A stretch of 14,391 bases of DNA from an uncultured Candidatus Saccharibacteria bacterium (GCA_938017655.1 CALIJO010000012.1:1-14391), one strand, 5' to 3'; positions 7,831 through 14,359 are shown, numbered from the stretch's first letter. Program-made: numbers and translations. Notes: a model not told the origin generated them from the sequence alone.

Positions 7831-7869
7831 ATTAAGAAAACTACCCAAAAGGTAGTTTTCTTAATTTTG
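7831..7869 (+). terminator. Rho-independent terminator of the transporter operon
   Basis: A perfect 15-bp stem (ATTAAGAAAACTACC, 7831-7845, with its complement at 7851-7865) closes on a CAAAA loop and ends in a T-rich tail. The stem is AT-rich but long. It insulates the transporter operon from the accessory genes that begin at 7917. Confidence 0.8.
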
Positions 7870-7904
7870 ACTTGTAGTGTTATTAAGTAGGTAATAAATT
7901 GCTT

Positions 7905-7910
7905 TATAAT
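7905..7910 (+). promoter_or_regulatory. -10 box giving a leaderless transcript
   Basis: A perfect TATAAT ends exactly 6 bases before ATG 7917, so transcription would begin at the A of the start codon. I see no convincing -35. It also decides the start: the upstream TTG at 7899 would place the promoter inside the gene. Confidence 0.65.
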
Positions 7911-7916
7911 ACGGAT

Positions 7917-8231
7917 ATGATAATTTTAGATAAAGCAGAAGTAGAAAAAATTGTAAACTCTTTTAATTTTGACGAAAAGCTGACTTTTGTTGATATCATT
8001 GATTTCGAACCTGATTGTAAGATTTATAAATTAAAAAATACTATTGGCGACAATTATATTTTGATTTGTAGAGATTATCAATTTGATGATATGGACGCAG
8101 AAGAGAGGATTTTTGCTAATGAATTAGGAATTACGATTCTCGATAGATTCAAGTGTAATCATGATTATTTCTTTAGCTCTAAAAAATTTGACAATTTTGA
8201 GTATGTTTTTTCATTAGCACGAATCGCTTAG
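7917..8231 (+). CDS. Small acidic hypothetical protein
   Basis: A 104-residue protein I do not recognise. It is rich in Asp, Glu, Phe and Ile, has no signal peptide or membrane helix, and carries three cysteines spread along its length (in PDCK, LICRD and FKCN). The predicted fold looks mixed alpha/beta, with beta-like hydrophobic stretches such as YILIC and ITILDRF. It is AT-rich compared with the transporter genes. It begins the accessory island, probably from a leaderless start, and is followed 30 bases later by another small orphan gene. Its size, acidity and position near a putative effector would suit an immunity protein, but no sequence motif supports that directly. Confidence 0.7.
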   Translation: MIILDKAEVEKIVNSFNFDEKLTFVDIIDFEPDCKIYKLKNTIGDNYILICRDYQFDDMDAEERIFANELGITILDRFKCNHDYFFSSKKFDNFEYVFSLARIA

Positions 8232-8261
8232 TGGGGAATTTTTGAATTTTTCCGTGTTAGT

Positions 8262-8573
8262 ATGAATATTAGTATGGATAATCAAATATACCAGGAAATT
8301 CTAAAACTCTACGAAAAATATCTTTTAAAACCAGCCTCTGAATTTTCGGTGCAAGATTATAACAATTTCGAGCAGGAAATGTGGAGCTTGAAAGAGAAAT
8401 TCAGTTACGAATCTAGTCCATTTTTGCTTTTACCAGACCCGGCTAAGGATGCCGATTTTTTCATGATGAATGCATCTAGTGACGGATTTATCGAGCCAGA
8501 TTCATCTAGTAAACAAAAATATTTAGCTATGATGCAGGAATCTTATCAAAAATTAAAGAATAAGTTAGCTTAA
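8262..8573 (+). CDS. Small hypothetical protein
   Basis: A 103-residue soluble protein of unknown function. ATG 8274 (99 residues) is an equally good start; neither has a clear Shine-Dalgarno sequence. Both ends look helical (IYQEILKLYEKYLL near the N-terminus; KYLAMMQESYQKLKNKLA at the C-terminus) with a Pro/Asp/Ser-rich middle. It lies 30 bases after the preceding small gene and may share its transcript. It converges with the minus-strand gene 8629-8964, with 55 bases between and no evident terminator. I cannot assign a family. Confidence 0.65.
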   Translation: MNISMDNQIYQEILKLYEKYLLKPASEFSVQDYNNFEQEMWSLKEKFSYESSPFLLLPDPAKDADFFMMNASSDGFIEPDSSSKQKYLAMMQESYQKLKNKLA

Positions 8574-8628
8574 TCCCTTACTCTATTAATTAATTCCATT
8601 CCATAGACCTAAGAGATTTTAGAAAAAA

Positions 8629-8964
8629 CTACACCCAACTTTCACCATCAAGTTCTTTAATGAAGCCATCCATGAAGTCTTTTGCTAGCACTTGTGTGGG
8701 TTCGTAATCTAAATTCTCTGGGTAAAGTGAGCTTCTTTTCCAATCTAACGCCACATAAAGTGAGGTAGTTAAACTGCTTACCATCTCATCATCAAGATCA
8801 GATGGTTCACCAAAATTATCATCTATAAGATCAGCATATTTTTCAATATCTGGTTCCAATTTCTCTAATTCGGAAAGAGAGGATGCAGAGCGCATTTTAT
8901 CAATAATTATGTGACCATCCTCAATGACTTGATTGATGAGTTTAGCTCTTTCTAAATAATTCAT
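8629..8964 (-). CDS. Acidic 111-residue protein, paralog A (possible immunity protein)
   Basis: A soluble acidic protein of unknown family, starting MNYLERAKLINQ and ending ELDGESWV. The N-terminal two thirds look helical; conserved elements shared with its paralog include NFGEPSD, SLYVALDWKR, SLYPENLD and AKDFMDGFI. By hand alignment 91 of 111 residues match the protein encoded at 10329-10664, without gaps. The two copies flank the effector-like gene at 9132-10292 and point the same way. This gene diverges from that effector gene, and its TATATT -10 lies exactly 6 bases before the ATG. Paired acidic proteins beside a putative effector suggest immunity, but a general accessory role is equally possible. 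Confidence 0.8.
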   Translation of the reverse strand: MNYLERAKLINQVIEDGHIIIDKMRSASSLSELEKLEPDIEKYADLIDDNFGEPSDLDDEMVSSLTTSLYVALDWKRSSLYPENLDYEPTQVLAKDFMDGFIKELDGESWV

Positions 8965-8970
8965 ATCACA

Positions 8971-8976
8971 AATATA
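8971..8976 (-). promoter_or_regulatory. -10 box of paralog A, leaderless geometry
   Basis: TATATT on the minus strand, 6 bases before ATG 8964. Paralog B has the same hexamer at the same distance (10671-10676), so the promoter was conserved with the gene copy. Confidence 0.6.
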
Positions 8977-9039
8977 ACATTATTTTCCTACTCTAATCCC
9001 TCAAGTGCAACACTTCGAGAAGTTAACTCAGGGGAATAC

Positions 9040-9068
9040 TTGATTTTTTATACAAAATATCGTAGAAT
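9040..9068 (+). promoter_or_regulatory. Promoter of the effector-like gene
   Basis: TTGATT (9040-9045) and TAGAAT (9063-9068) are separated by exactly 17 bp, a good vegetative promoter. Transcription would start near 9075, giving a leader of about 57 bases to ATG 9132, unlike the leaderless genes on either side. Confidence 0.65.
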
Positions 9069-9078
9069 ATTTTTGTTT

Positions 9079-9100
9079 CTATGTTAAGCTAAAAACATAG
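9079..9100 (+). promoter_or_regulatory. Hairpin in the effector gene's leader
   Basis: CTATGTT (9079-9085) pairs with AACATAG (9094-9100) across an 8-base loop, immediately after the predicted transcription start. As DNA it is a 7-bp inverted repeat that could bind a dimeric repressor; as RNA it is a 5' stem-loop. It lacks the T run of a terminator. Confidence 0.45.
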
Positions 9101-9131
9101 CTTTGTTCTTTAAGAAAGGTTGGTGACAAGT

Positions 9132-10292
9132 ATGCCAAGAAGTGCCGAATTGGACAGTTTATTTGCTCGCAAGCAGGAGGCTTTTGAGCGCAAGCAAGCC
9201 GCATTCCAGAAATATGTCGATGCCAGAAATCGCGCAAATGAAGCATATGACAGAATGCAATCAGCATGGGGTCAAAGAGTTGCTGCTCGAGAGGAGATGA
9301 ATCGAGAATTCGAAAGTATGCAGCAATCGAAAGATAGCAGGGATGCTATCTGGGCCGATTTTAATCGGCTTTGTCAGGAAAATAGTTCCAGGATTGATCA
9401 AATCCGCCGAGAAGCCGATATGGAGCATGAAATGATGAAAAATTGTTTCGATAGTGCTAGCGCGGCTTACGAATATGGCAATAAGGCGGATGCTCCAATG
9501 TATGCTAGTGAAGGCCATGCACATAAGAATCGGCGAGATAGCTTAAATGCTGAAGTCGGAAGACTTATTCAGGAAATCAATAATGCCAAGGCTAATGCTA
9601 AATGGCGAACATCCAGCTCGCATAACAACTCATTTCAGTCTGCTAAAAGTAATTTCGATAATGCTAAAATGATGCATGAATCCGCTGGGGCTGAATTTAA
9701 AAGTGCCAAGGCGGAAAGAGACGCCTACAGGGCTGAATTTGATTCTGCTCAAGCAGAATTTGAGCGCCTAAAGGATGCGTGCCAAAGAAAACTCAATGAG
9801 GTTAAAGAAAATAACCGAAAAGAGCGAGAGCGTATTTTGGATAAGGCAGGAGTTAGCTATCTTAATAGGCAAGACGCTAAAATCGTTAAGAAAGCAGATG
9901 GAACTACACAAGTCTACCATGGCGGTCTCGGTTCTGGTGATGGCTTCGGCCATGGACACGTTGCACTTGACCAGTCTGGAAATAAGACTTATAGTCGCGG
10001 TGCTTTTGAAAAACATGGTAGCCAAAACTATGTCGATCGAAAAGAGAAGAACTGGACTAAAAGGGAATGGGGTGTTATTGGCGACGATCATGAAGTTACA
10101 TTTGCTATTGGAATTGATGAACGAGAAGGGCAAACTGTTATTGCAGATGGCTTTCTAAGTAAGAGGGACTTTCATGATCATCATAATCATTATGGGAAAA
10201 ATGATAAAACCAGATTTCCCAATGAACCAGATTGGATCGAGGATAGTAAAAAACATAAAAACGATCATTACTATACTGGTCCCGGTCATTAA
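9132..10292 (+). CDS. Helical protein with Gly/His-rich C-terminal domain (putative effector)
   Basis: A 386-residue protein from ATG 9132; TTG 9120 and GTG 9123 are alternatives, but an AAAGG lies 12 bases before the ATG. There is no signal peptide or membrane helix. Residues 1-235 are highly charged and helical, with repeated A-x3-F-x2-A units, and probably form coiled coils. Residues about 105-148 (FDSASAAYEYGNKADAP, then ASEGHAHKNRRDSLNAEV) resemble the DUF1771 helical motif, which is an impression without a search. Residues 240-386 form a separate domain: YHGGLGSGDGFGHGHVALD, then NKTYSRGAFEKHGSQNYVD, and later FHDHHNHYG. It is rich in His, Gly and Asp, which could bind metal or be catalytic. 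Arginine codons AGA and CGA are common, unlike the CGT/CGC of neighbouring core genes, suggesting transfer. It is flanked by two acidic paralogs. An effector or toxin role is inferred from this layout only. Confidence 0.85.
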   Translation: MPRSAELDSLFARKQEAFERKQAAFQKYVDARNRANEAYDRMQSAWGQRVAAREEMNREFESMQQSKDSRDAIWADFNRLCQENSSRIDQIRREADMEHEMMKNCFDSASAAYEYGNKADAPMYASEGHAHKNRRDSLNAEVGRLIQEINNAKANAKWRTSSSHNNSFQSAKSNFDNAKMMHESAGAEFKSAKAERDAYRAEFDSAQAEFERLKDACQRKLNEVKENNRKERERILDKAGVSYLNRQDAKIVKKADGTTQVYHGGLGSGDGFGHGHVALDQSGNKTYSRGAFEKHGSQNYVDRKEKNWTKREWGVIGDDHEVTFAIGIDEREGQTVIADGFLSKRDFHDHHNHYGKNDKTRFPNEPDWIEDSKKHKNDHYYTGPGH

Positions 10293-10302
10293 TCTTCTTA
10301 CT

Positions 10303-10330
10303 AAAATCGGCCTTAACTGGCCGATTTTTT
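10303..10330 (+). terminator. Terminator after the effector-like gene
   Basis: AAAATCGGCC (10303-10312) pairs perfectly with GGCCGATTTT (10319-10328) across a TTAACT loop and is followed by further T residues. Its tail overlaps the stop codon of the convergent paralog B (10329-10331). A-rich and T-rich arms on both sides could let it act in both directions. Confidence 0.88.
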
Positions 10331-10664
10331 ACACCCAGCTCTCACCATCAAGCTCTTCGATAAAGCCATCCATGAAATCTTTTGCTAGAATTTGTGTAGG
10401 TTCGAAATCTAAGTTCTCTGGGTAAAGTGATTTTCTCTTCCAATCTAGCGCCACATAAAGTGACATAGTTAGACTACTTTCCTTCTCATCATCAACATCG
10501 GATGGTTCACCAAAATTTTCATCTACAAAATCGGCATATTTATCAATGATTGGCTCAAGTTTCTCCAATTCAGAAAGTTTGGAGAAAGGACGCATCCTAT
10601 CGATGATTTCGTGGCCATCTTCGATGACCTTATTAATTAATTTTGCTCTTTCTAAGTAATCCAT
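10329..10664 (-). CDS. Acidic 111-residue protein, paralog B (possible immunity protein)
   Basis: Second copy of the small acidic family seen at 8629-8964, same length and strand, 82% identical by hand count. Differences cluster at about residues 19-29 (EIIDRMRPFSK here, IIIDKMRSASS in A) and 60-67 (DEKESSLTM here, DEMVSSLTT in A), while the C-terminal third is almost unchanged. I take ATG 10664 as start, not GTG 10679, because paralog A starts at the same residue and the -10 box would otherwise fall inside the gene. It converges with the effector-like gene and shares its terminator region. On its other side it diverges from gatC across about 60 bases. Confidence 0.8.
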   Translation of the reverse strand: MDYLERAKLINKVIEDGHEIIDRMRPFSKLSELEKLEPIIDKYADFVDENFGEPSDVDDEKESSLTMSLYVALDWKRKSLYPENLDFEPTQILAKDFMDGFIEELDGESWV

Positions 10665-10670
10665 ACTATA

Positions 10671-10676
10671 AATATA
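10671..10676 (-). promoter_or_regulatory. -10 box of paralog B, leaderless geometry
   Basis: TATATT on the minus strand ends 6 bases before ATG 10664, the same hexamer and spacing as paralog A. It lies about 40 bp from the gatC -10 on the other strand. Confidence 0.6.
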
Positions 10677-10710
10677 CACTAATTTTTATAAAATAACCTA
10701 ATCAAAAAAA

Positions 10711-10719
10711 TGGTATAAT
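10711..10719 (+). promoter_or_regulatory. gatCAB operon promoter (extended -10)
   Basis: TGG TATAAT is a perfect extended -10. Only 7 bases separate it from the gatC ATG, and there is no Shine-Dalgarno sequence, so the operon mRNA is probably leaderless. Confidence 0.72.
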
Positions 10720-10726
10720 ATATCTT

Positions 10727-11014
10727 ATGAATAATACGCGCGATGATATTTTACACTTAGCCAAGCTGTCCAATTTGCAGCTCACGGATGCCGAAATTTC
10801 CGCTCTTCAGCAGGATGTCACTAATATCGTGGGTTACATTTCTCAGCTTGATGAATTAGATACTACTGGCGTCGAACCGACCTATCAGGTTTTTGAAATG
10901 GAAAATGTTTGGCGTGCCGATGAAATTAAGCCTCAGGATGCTACCCGCGAGCAACTTCTCGCTCTTGCACCTGATCAAGCTCAAAATATGATTAAAGTAC
11001 AGAAGGTTCTCTAA
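10727..11014 (+). CDS. gatC: Asp-tRNA(Asn)/Glu-tRNA(Gln) amidotransferase subunit C
   Basis: The 95-residue GatC subunit, a wrapping protein that holds GatA and GatB together in the heterotrimer converting misacylated Glu-tRNA(Gln) and Asp-tRNA(Asn) into Gln- and Asn-tRNAs. The start (DDILHLAKLSNLQLTDAEISAL), the middle (YISQLDELDTTGVEPTYQVFEMENVWRADE) and normal length match the family. It is first in the operon, starts from a near-leaderless promoter, and shares one base with gatA (TAATG at the junction). Confidence 0.96.
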   Translation: MNNTRDDILHLAKLSNLQLTDAEISALQQDVTNIVGYISQLDELDTTGVEPTYQVFEMENVWRADEIKPQDATREQLLALAPDQAQNMIKVQKVL

Positions 11015-12393
11015 TGAAAATTGCTGATTTACATACTTCCGCGGTTTCTCTCGTCAAGGAAGCTTTGGAGAAAGCCAAAAAATACGCTGACCACAATATT
11101 TTTATTTCACTGAATGAAGAAGAAGCCTTAAAAAAAGCCGCTGAAATCGACCAAAAAATCCAAAACGGTGAAAAGGTCGGTCGTCTCGCCGGTGTGCCTT
11201 ACGCTTTGAAGGATAACTTCCTGAGTAAGCAGGGAAATACCACTGCCGCTTCCAAGATTCTTTCCAATCTCCGTTCACCAATCGACTCTACTGCTGTCGC
11301 CAAGCTCGAAGCTGAAGGTGCCATTATGATCGGCCGTACCAATCTTGACGCTTTTGCTCATGGCTCCTCGACTGAAAACTCTTTCTTCGGTCCTACCCAC
11401 AACGCCAAGGATTTTGAGCGTGTCGCCGGTGGCTCCTCTGGCGGTTCCGCCGCTGCCGTCGCTCTTGATATTGTGCCTTTTGCTACTGGTACCGATACTG
11501 GTGGTTCGATTCGTCAGCCAGCTTCCTTTAACGGCGTCTATGGTTTGAAACCAACTTACGGTACGATCTCGCGCTATGGTGTGGTAGCCATGGCTTCCAG
11601 CACCGATGTAATTGGCTTCTTTACTCAAAATCCGGAAGATTTGGATCTCCTGATGTCGATTACTAGTGGTCAGGATGAAAAAGATCTCACTTCCTTGCCA
11701 GATTATTACAATGAAACTACCGTCGAAACTGGTACGAAGAAACGTATCGGCGTAATTAAAGATTTTGATAACGAAAACGTAGCCCCAGAAATTCGTGAAG
11801 GCTTCAAAACTCAGATCGAAAAACTGAAAGCCGAGGGTCATGAAATTATTGAGCTCTCCATGCCGGTTTTAAAATATGCGCTTGCCGTCTATTATGTCGT
11901 AGTGCCTGCAGAGGTTGCCTCCAATCTTTCACGCTATGATGGTATTCGCTATGGCTATCGCAGTACTGAAGCTCACAGTATCGAAGAGGTCTTCGGTCTC
12001 AGTCGTAATGACGGCTTCATGTCTGAAAACAAGCGCCGTATCATGATCGGAAACTTCGTCCTAAGTAGTGGTTTTTATGATGCGTATTACCTCAAGGCTC
12101 AAAAAGTCCGTACGCTGATTATCAAGGCCTACGAAGAAGCTTTTGCAAAATGTGATTACATCCTCACGCCAGTCTCACCATCCCCGGCCTTCAAATTAGG
12201 TGAAAAAGTTAATGACCCTGTTGCCATGTACTTAGAAGATGTGATGAGTGTACCGATCAATCTCGCTGGTTTACCAAGCTTAGCCATTCCAATCAATCGC
12301 GATAAGGATGAACTTCCAATCGGCTTACAATTAATCGGCCCACGCCGTAGTGACAAAAACCTCTTGCAATTTGCCAAGGAGAATTTCTCATGA
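11014..12393 (+). CDS. gatA: Asp-tRNA(Asn)/Glu-tRNA(Gln) amidotransferase subunit A
   Basis: Amidase-signature subunit that hydrolyses glutamine and passes the ammonia through a channel to GatB. The Ser-cisSer-Lys triad is visible as Lys66 in YALKDN, Ser141 in the GGSSGGSAA segment and nucleophile Ser165 in DTGGSIRQPA. Lys-to-nucleophile spacing is 99 residues, as in well-studied GatA. At 459 residues it is slightly short but complete, ending in the usual LPIGLQLIGPR block and a short helix. Its TGA stop overlaps the next gene's ATG (ATGA), which shows UGA is a stop in this organism. An AGAAGG-type ribosome site lies inside the end of gatC. Confidence 0.98.
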   Translation: MKIADLHTSAVSLVKEALEKAKKYADHNIFISLNEEEALKKAAEIDQKIQNGEKVGRLAGVPYALKDNFLSKQGNTTAASKILSNLRSPIDSTAVAKLEAEGAIMIGRTNLDAFAHGSSTENSFFGPTHNAKDFERVAGGSSGGSAAAVALDIVPFATGTDTGGSIRQPASFNGVYGLKPTYGTISRYGVVAMASSTDVIGFFTQNPEDLDLLMSITSGQDEKDLTSLPDYYNETTVETGTKKRIGVIKDFDNENVAPEIREGFKTQIEKLKAEGHEIIELSMPVLKYALAVYYVVVPAEVASNLSRYDGIRYGYRSTEAHSIEEVFGLSRNDGFMSENKRRIMIGNFVLSSGFYDAYYLKAQKVRTLIIKAYEEAFAKCDYILTPVSPSPAFKLGEKVNDPVAMYLEDVMSVPINLAGLPSLAIPINRDKDELPIGLQLIGPRRSDKNLLQFAKENFS

Positions 12394-12809
12394 ACTCCCC
12401 AGTTTTCTTTCTCCTAATTGCGGTTCTAATTGTAGGAATTTTGGTCTTCATCTCAATTTCTCAACTCGGCAACCGTACTCATACTTTTGATAAGGAAGAC
12501 TATCAGGCCAACTTCCTTCGAATTGAAAATAATCTCTCACGGGATAATCCCTTGAGTTTTAATTATGCTCTCATTGAAGCCGATAAGCTACTTGATAAGG
12601 CGATGATGGAACTCGGCGCCCCGGGTAAGACTATGGGTGAACGCCTGAAGGCTTCCGGTCATCGTTTCTCGGAACTCAATTCAGTTTGGTATGTCCATAA
12701 AAAGCGCAATCAAATTGCTCACGAGCAAAACTTCCAGCTCGATTACAATCAAAGTCGTCGCGCTTTAGAAACCTACAAACAAGCATTAAAAGATTTAGGA
12801 GCTATCTAA
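12390..12809 (+). CDS. Membrane-anchored small protein with HEPN-like R-x4-H motif
   Basis: A 139-residue protein between gatA and gatB. One N-terminal hydrophobic helix (about 5-25) anchors it, leaving roughly 110 residues in the cytoplasm or outside. The soluble part is helical and carries RNQIAHE (106-112): Arg106, Asn107 and His111 fit the R-x4-H signature of HEPN domains, some of which are RNases. Upstream helices (YALIEADKLLDKAMMELG; TMGERLK) suit a HEPN-type bundle. I recall similar proteins as recurrent hypotheticals in Patescibacteria. It overlaps gatA by 4 bases and gatB by 1 and has an AAGGAG ribosome site, so it is made with the amidotransferase. Whether it acts on tRNA, or just sits in the operon, cannot be told. 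The assignment to HEPN rests on one motif. Confidence 0.82.
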   Translation: MNSPVFFLLIAVLIVGILVFISISQLGNRTHTFDKEDYQANFLRIENNLSRDNPLSFNYALIEADKLLDKAMMELGAPGKTMGERLKASGHRFSELNSVWYVHKKRNQIAHEQNFQLDYNQSRRALETYKQALKDLGAI

Positions 12810-14272
12810 TGTCAGAAAATTCAGCTTACGAAATTACTATCGGTATTGAATGTCACGTTCAGCTCGCGACCAAGACTAAACTTTTTTCTGAAGTCGATAA
12901 TGACGCTCGCGGCAAGGAGCCTAACTCTTGTGTTTCGCCAGTCGAATATGCTCTGCCGGGTATGTTACCACGCTTGAATCAAGAAGCCGTGCGTCTCGCT
13001 ACTCGTGCAGGACTTGCTCTTAATTCCAATATCAATCTAATTTCACGCTTCGATCGCAAACACTATTTCTATCCAGATTCTCCGAAGGGTTATCAGATCA
13101 CCCAGATGTATCAGCCAATTATTGGCCCAGGCTTTGTTGAGCTTCCGAATGGCACGAAGATTCGCATTGAGCACGCCCATCTCGAAGGTGATGCCGGTAA
13201 ACTCACGCATTTTGATACTTACAGCCTTGTTGACCTCAACCGTGCCGACACTCCACTGATTGAGATTGTTTCTATGCCAGATATTCATTCTAAGGAAGAT
13301 GCTCGCGATTATTGTAAGGAACTTTGGCGTATTCTCACCTTTGCTGGTGTGACTTACGGTGACCTCTATAATGGCAACATGCGTTTTGATGTAAATATTT
13401 CGCTCGCCAAAAAAGGTAGCACTGAACTTGGTACTCGTGCTGAAATTAAGAACCTCAACTCCTTCCGTTCCGTCGAAATGGCTGTCGAATACGAATATCA
13501 CAGGCAGAAAAAATTGCTGGATAATGGTGAAAAAGTGGTTCAGGAAACCCGTGGCTGGAATGATAATACTGGTAAAACCACTTCTCAGCGCAGCAAGGAA
13601 GAAGCCAATGATTATCGCTACATGCCAGAGCCAGATATTCCGCCAATTCATTTGACTGAGGAATATGTCGAAGCTGAGCGCGCTAAATTGGTATGCTTGC
13701 CGGCTGACTATCGTGCCATGCTTCGCGTGGTAATCCCAGAAGAACAACTCGAAATTCTTCTTGACCACCAAAATCTCGTCGAAAGTCTAGCCGAACTAAA
13801 GTCCGCCTATGACGCTGATGGTATTGAAAAGGAAATCACCAAGAATGCCATCCAGAAGATTTCTAATCTTTATACTTCAGTGCTTCTCGCAGAGGAAAAT
13901 AGTAGTCTTTTGAATGATGAACTTCCGACCACCATGCAGCTTCGCGAACTTGCTGAGATGATTAATAAGAACGAACTTTCTTCGACCAGTGTCAAAGAAG
14001 TCTTCTTGCGCTTTTTCGACCCGAACATGCATCATAAGTCAGCTCGCGAAATCGCCAAAGAGCTCAATCTTCTCCAGGAAAACGACCTCGGTGCGCTCTC
14101 CGAGATTGTCGATCAAGTTCTAGCTGATCCAGCTTGCGCCCAGGCCGTCGCCGATTTTAAGGCTGGCAGTGAAAAAGTTATCGGCTTCCTCGTCGGACAA
14201 GTTATGAAGGCCTCAAAAGGTAAGGCTAACCCAGCCATTGCTCAGAAGCTTCTACGCGAAAAATTGCAATAG
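12809..14272 (+). CDS. gatB: Asp-tRNA(Asn)/Glu-tRNA(Gln) amidotransferase subunit B
   Basis: GatB binds the misacylated tRNA, activates its side-chain carboxylate with ATP and accepts ammonia from GatA. It has 487 residues, normal length. The N-terminal catalytic cradle is clear (TIGIECHVQLATKTKLFS; FDRKHYFYPDSPKGYQITQ; IRIEHAHLEGDAGKLTH; ADTPLIEIVSMPDI; TRAEIKNLNSFR; YRYMPEPDIPP). The C-terminal third is the helical plus YqeY-like tail that recognises the tRNA elbow, ending GKANPAIAQKLLREKLQ. A good AGGAG (12797-12801) lies 7 bases before the ATG, which overlaps the previous stop by one base. Confidence 0.98.
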   Translation: MSENSAYEITIGIECHVQLATKTKLFSEVDNDARGKEPNSCVSPVEYALPGMLPRLNQEAVRLATRAGLALNSNINLISRFDRKHYFYPDSPKGYQITQMYQPIIGPGFVELPNGTKIRIEHAHLEGDAGKLTHFDTYSLVDLNRADTPLIEIVSMPDIHSKEDARDYCKELWRILTFAGVTYGDLYNGNMRFDVNISLAKKGSTELGTRAEIKNLNSFRSVEMAVEYEYHRQKKLLDNGEKVVQETRGWNDNTGKTTSQRSKEEANDYRYMPEPDIPPIHLTEEYVEAERAKLVCLPADYRAMLRVVIPEEQLEILLDHQNLVESLAELKSAYDADGIEKEITKNAIQKISNLYTSVLLAEENSSLLNDELPTTMQLRELAEMINKNELSSTSVKEVFLRFFDPNMHHKSAREIAKELNLLQENDLGALSEIVDQVLADPACAQAVADFKAGSEKVIGFLVGQVMKASKGKANPAIAQKLLREKLQ

Positions 14273-14316
14273 TTTTTTAAGTTTGTGGCCAAATAGAGCA
14301 ACATCTGTAAATCATC

Positions 14317-14346
14317 AAAAAAGAGAGCCCCCCGCGCTCTTTTTTT
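14317..14346 (+). terminator. Terminator of the gatCAB operon
   Basis: A run of A followed by GAGAGC pairs with GCTCT and a T run (14336-14346) across a C-rich loop; two registers of pairing are possible, one with an internal mismatch and one with a G-U pair. The A/T arms would make it bidirectional. The 44 bases between the gatB stop and this hairpin show nothing else I can support. Confidence 0.82.
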
Positions 14347-14359
14347 CTTCTTGAAATTA

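Larger units (their letters stand above)
8629..10664 (-). repeat. Pair of 336-bp direct repeats flanking the effector-like gene
   Basis: The two paralog genes (8629-8964 and 10329-10664) are direct repeats, both on the minus strand and 1,700 bp apart start to start. Nucleotide similarity begins at the ACACCCA just around the stop codons and runs past the ATG into the -10 region. It does not extend beyond. Recombination between them would remove the effector-like gene and leave one paralog. Confidence 0.85.

Noticed and set aside
7899..7916. TTG start for the small gene at 7917
   Set aside because: The TATAAT box lies within this stretch, so the transcript would start after the TTG; ATG 7917 fits better.
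9120..9300. WXG100-type secretion signature in the effector-like protein
   Set aside because: An AWGQ occurs near residue 46, but there is no W-x-G motif in the required helix-turn-helix context and the protein is far longer.
8629..10664. Insertion sequence or composite transposon suggested by flanking repeats
   Set aside because: The repeats are coding genes in direct orientation with no terminal inverted repeats, target-site duplication or transposase.
11275..11841. Open frame of 188 codons on the minus strand
   Set aside because: Antisense to gatA across its amidase signature; open by codon bias only.
13043..13771. Open frame of 242 codons on the minus strand
   Set aside because: Lies wholly inside gatB, has no ribosome site or promoter, and its protein shows no recognisable motif.
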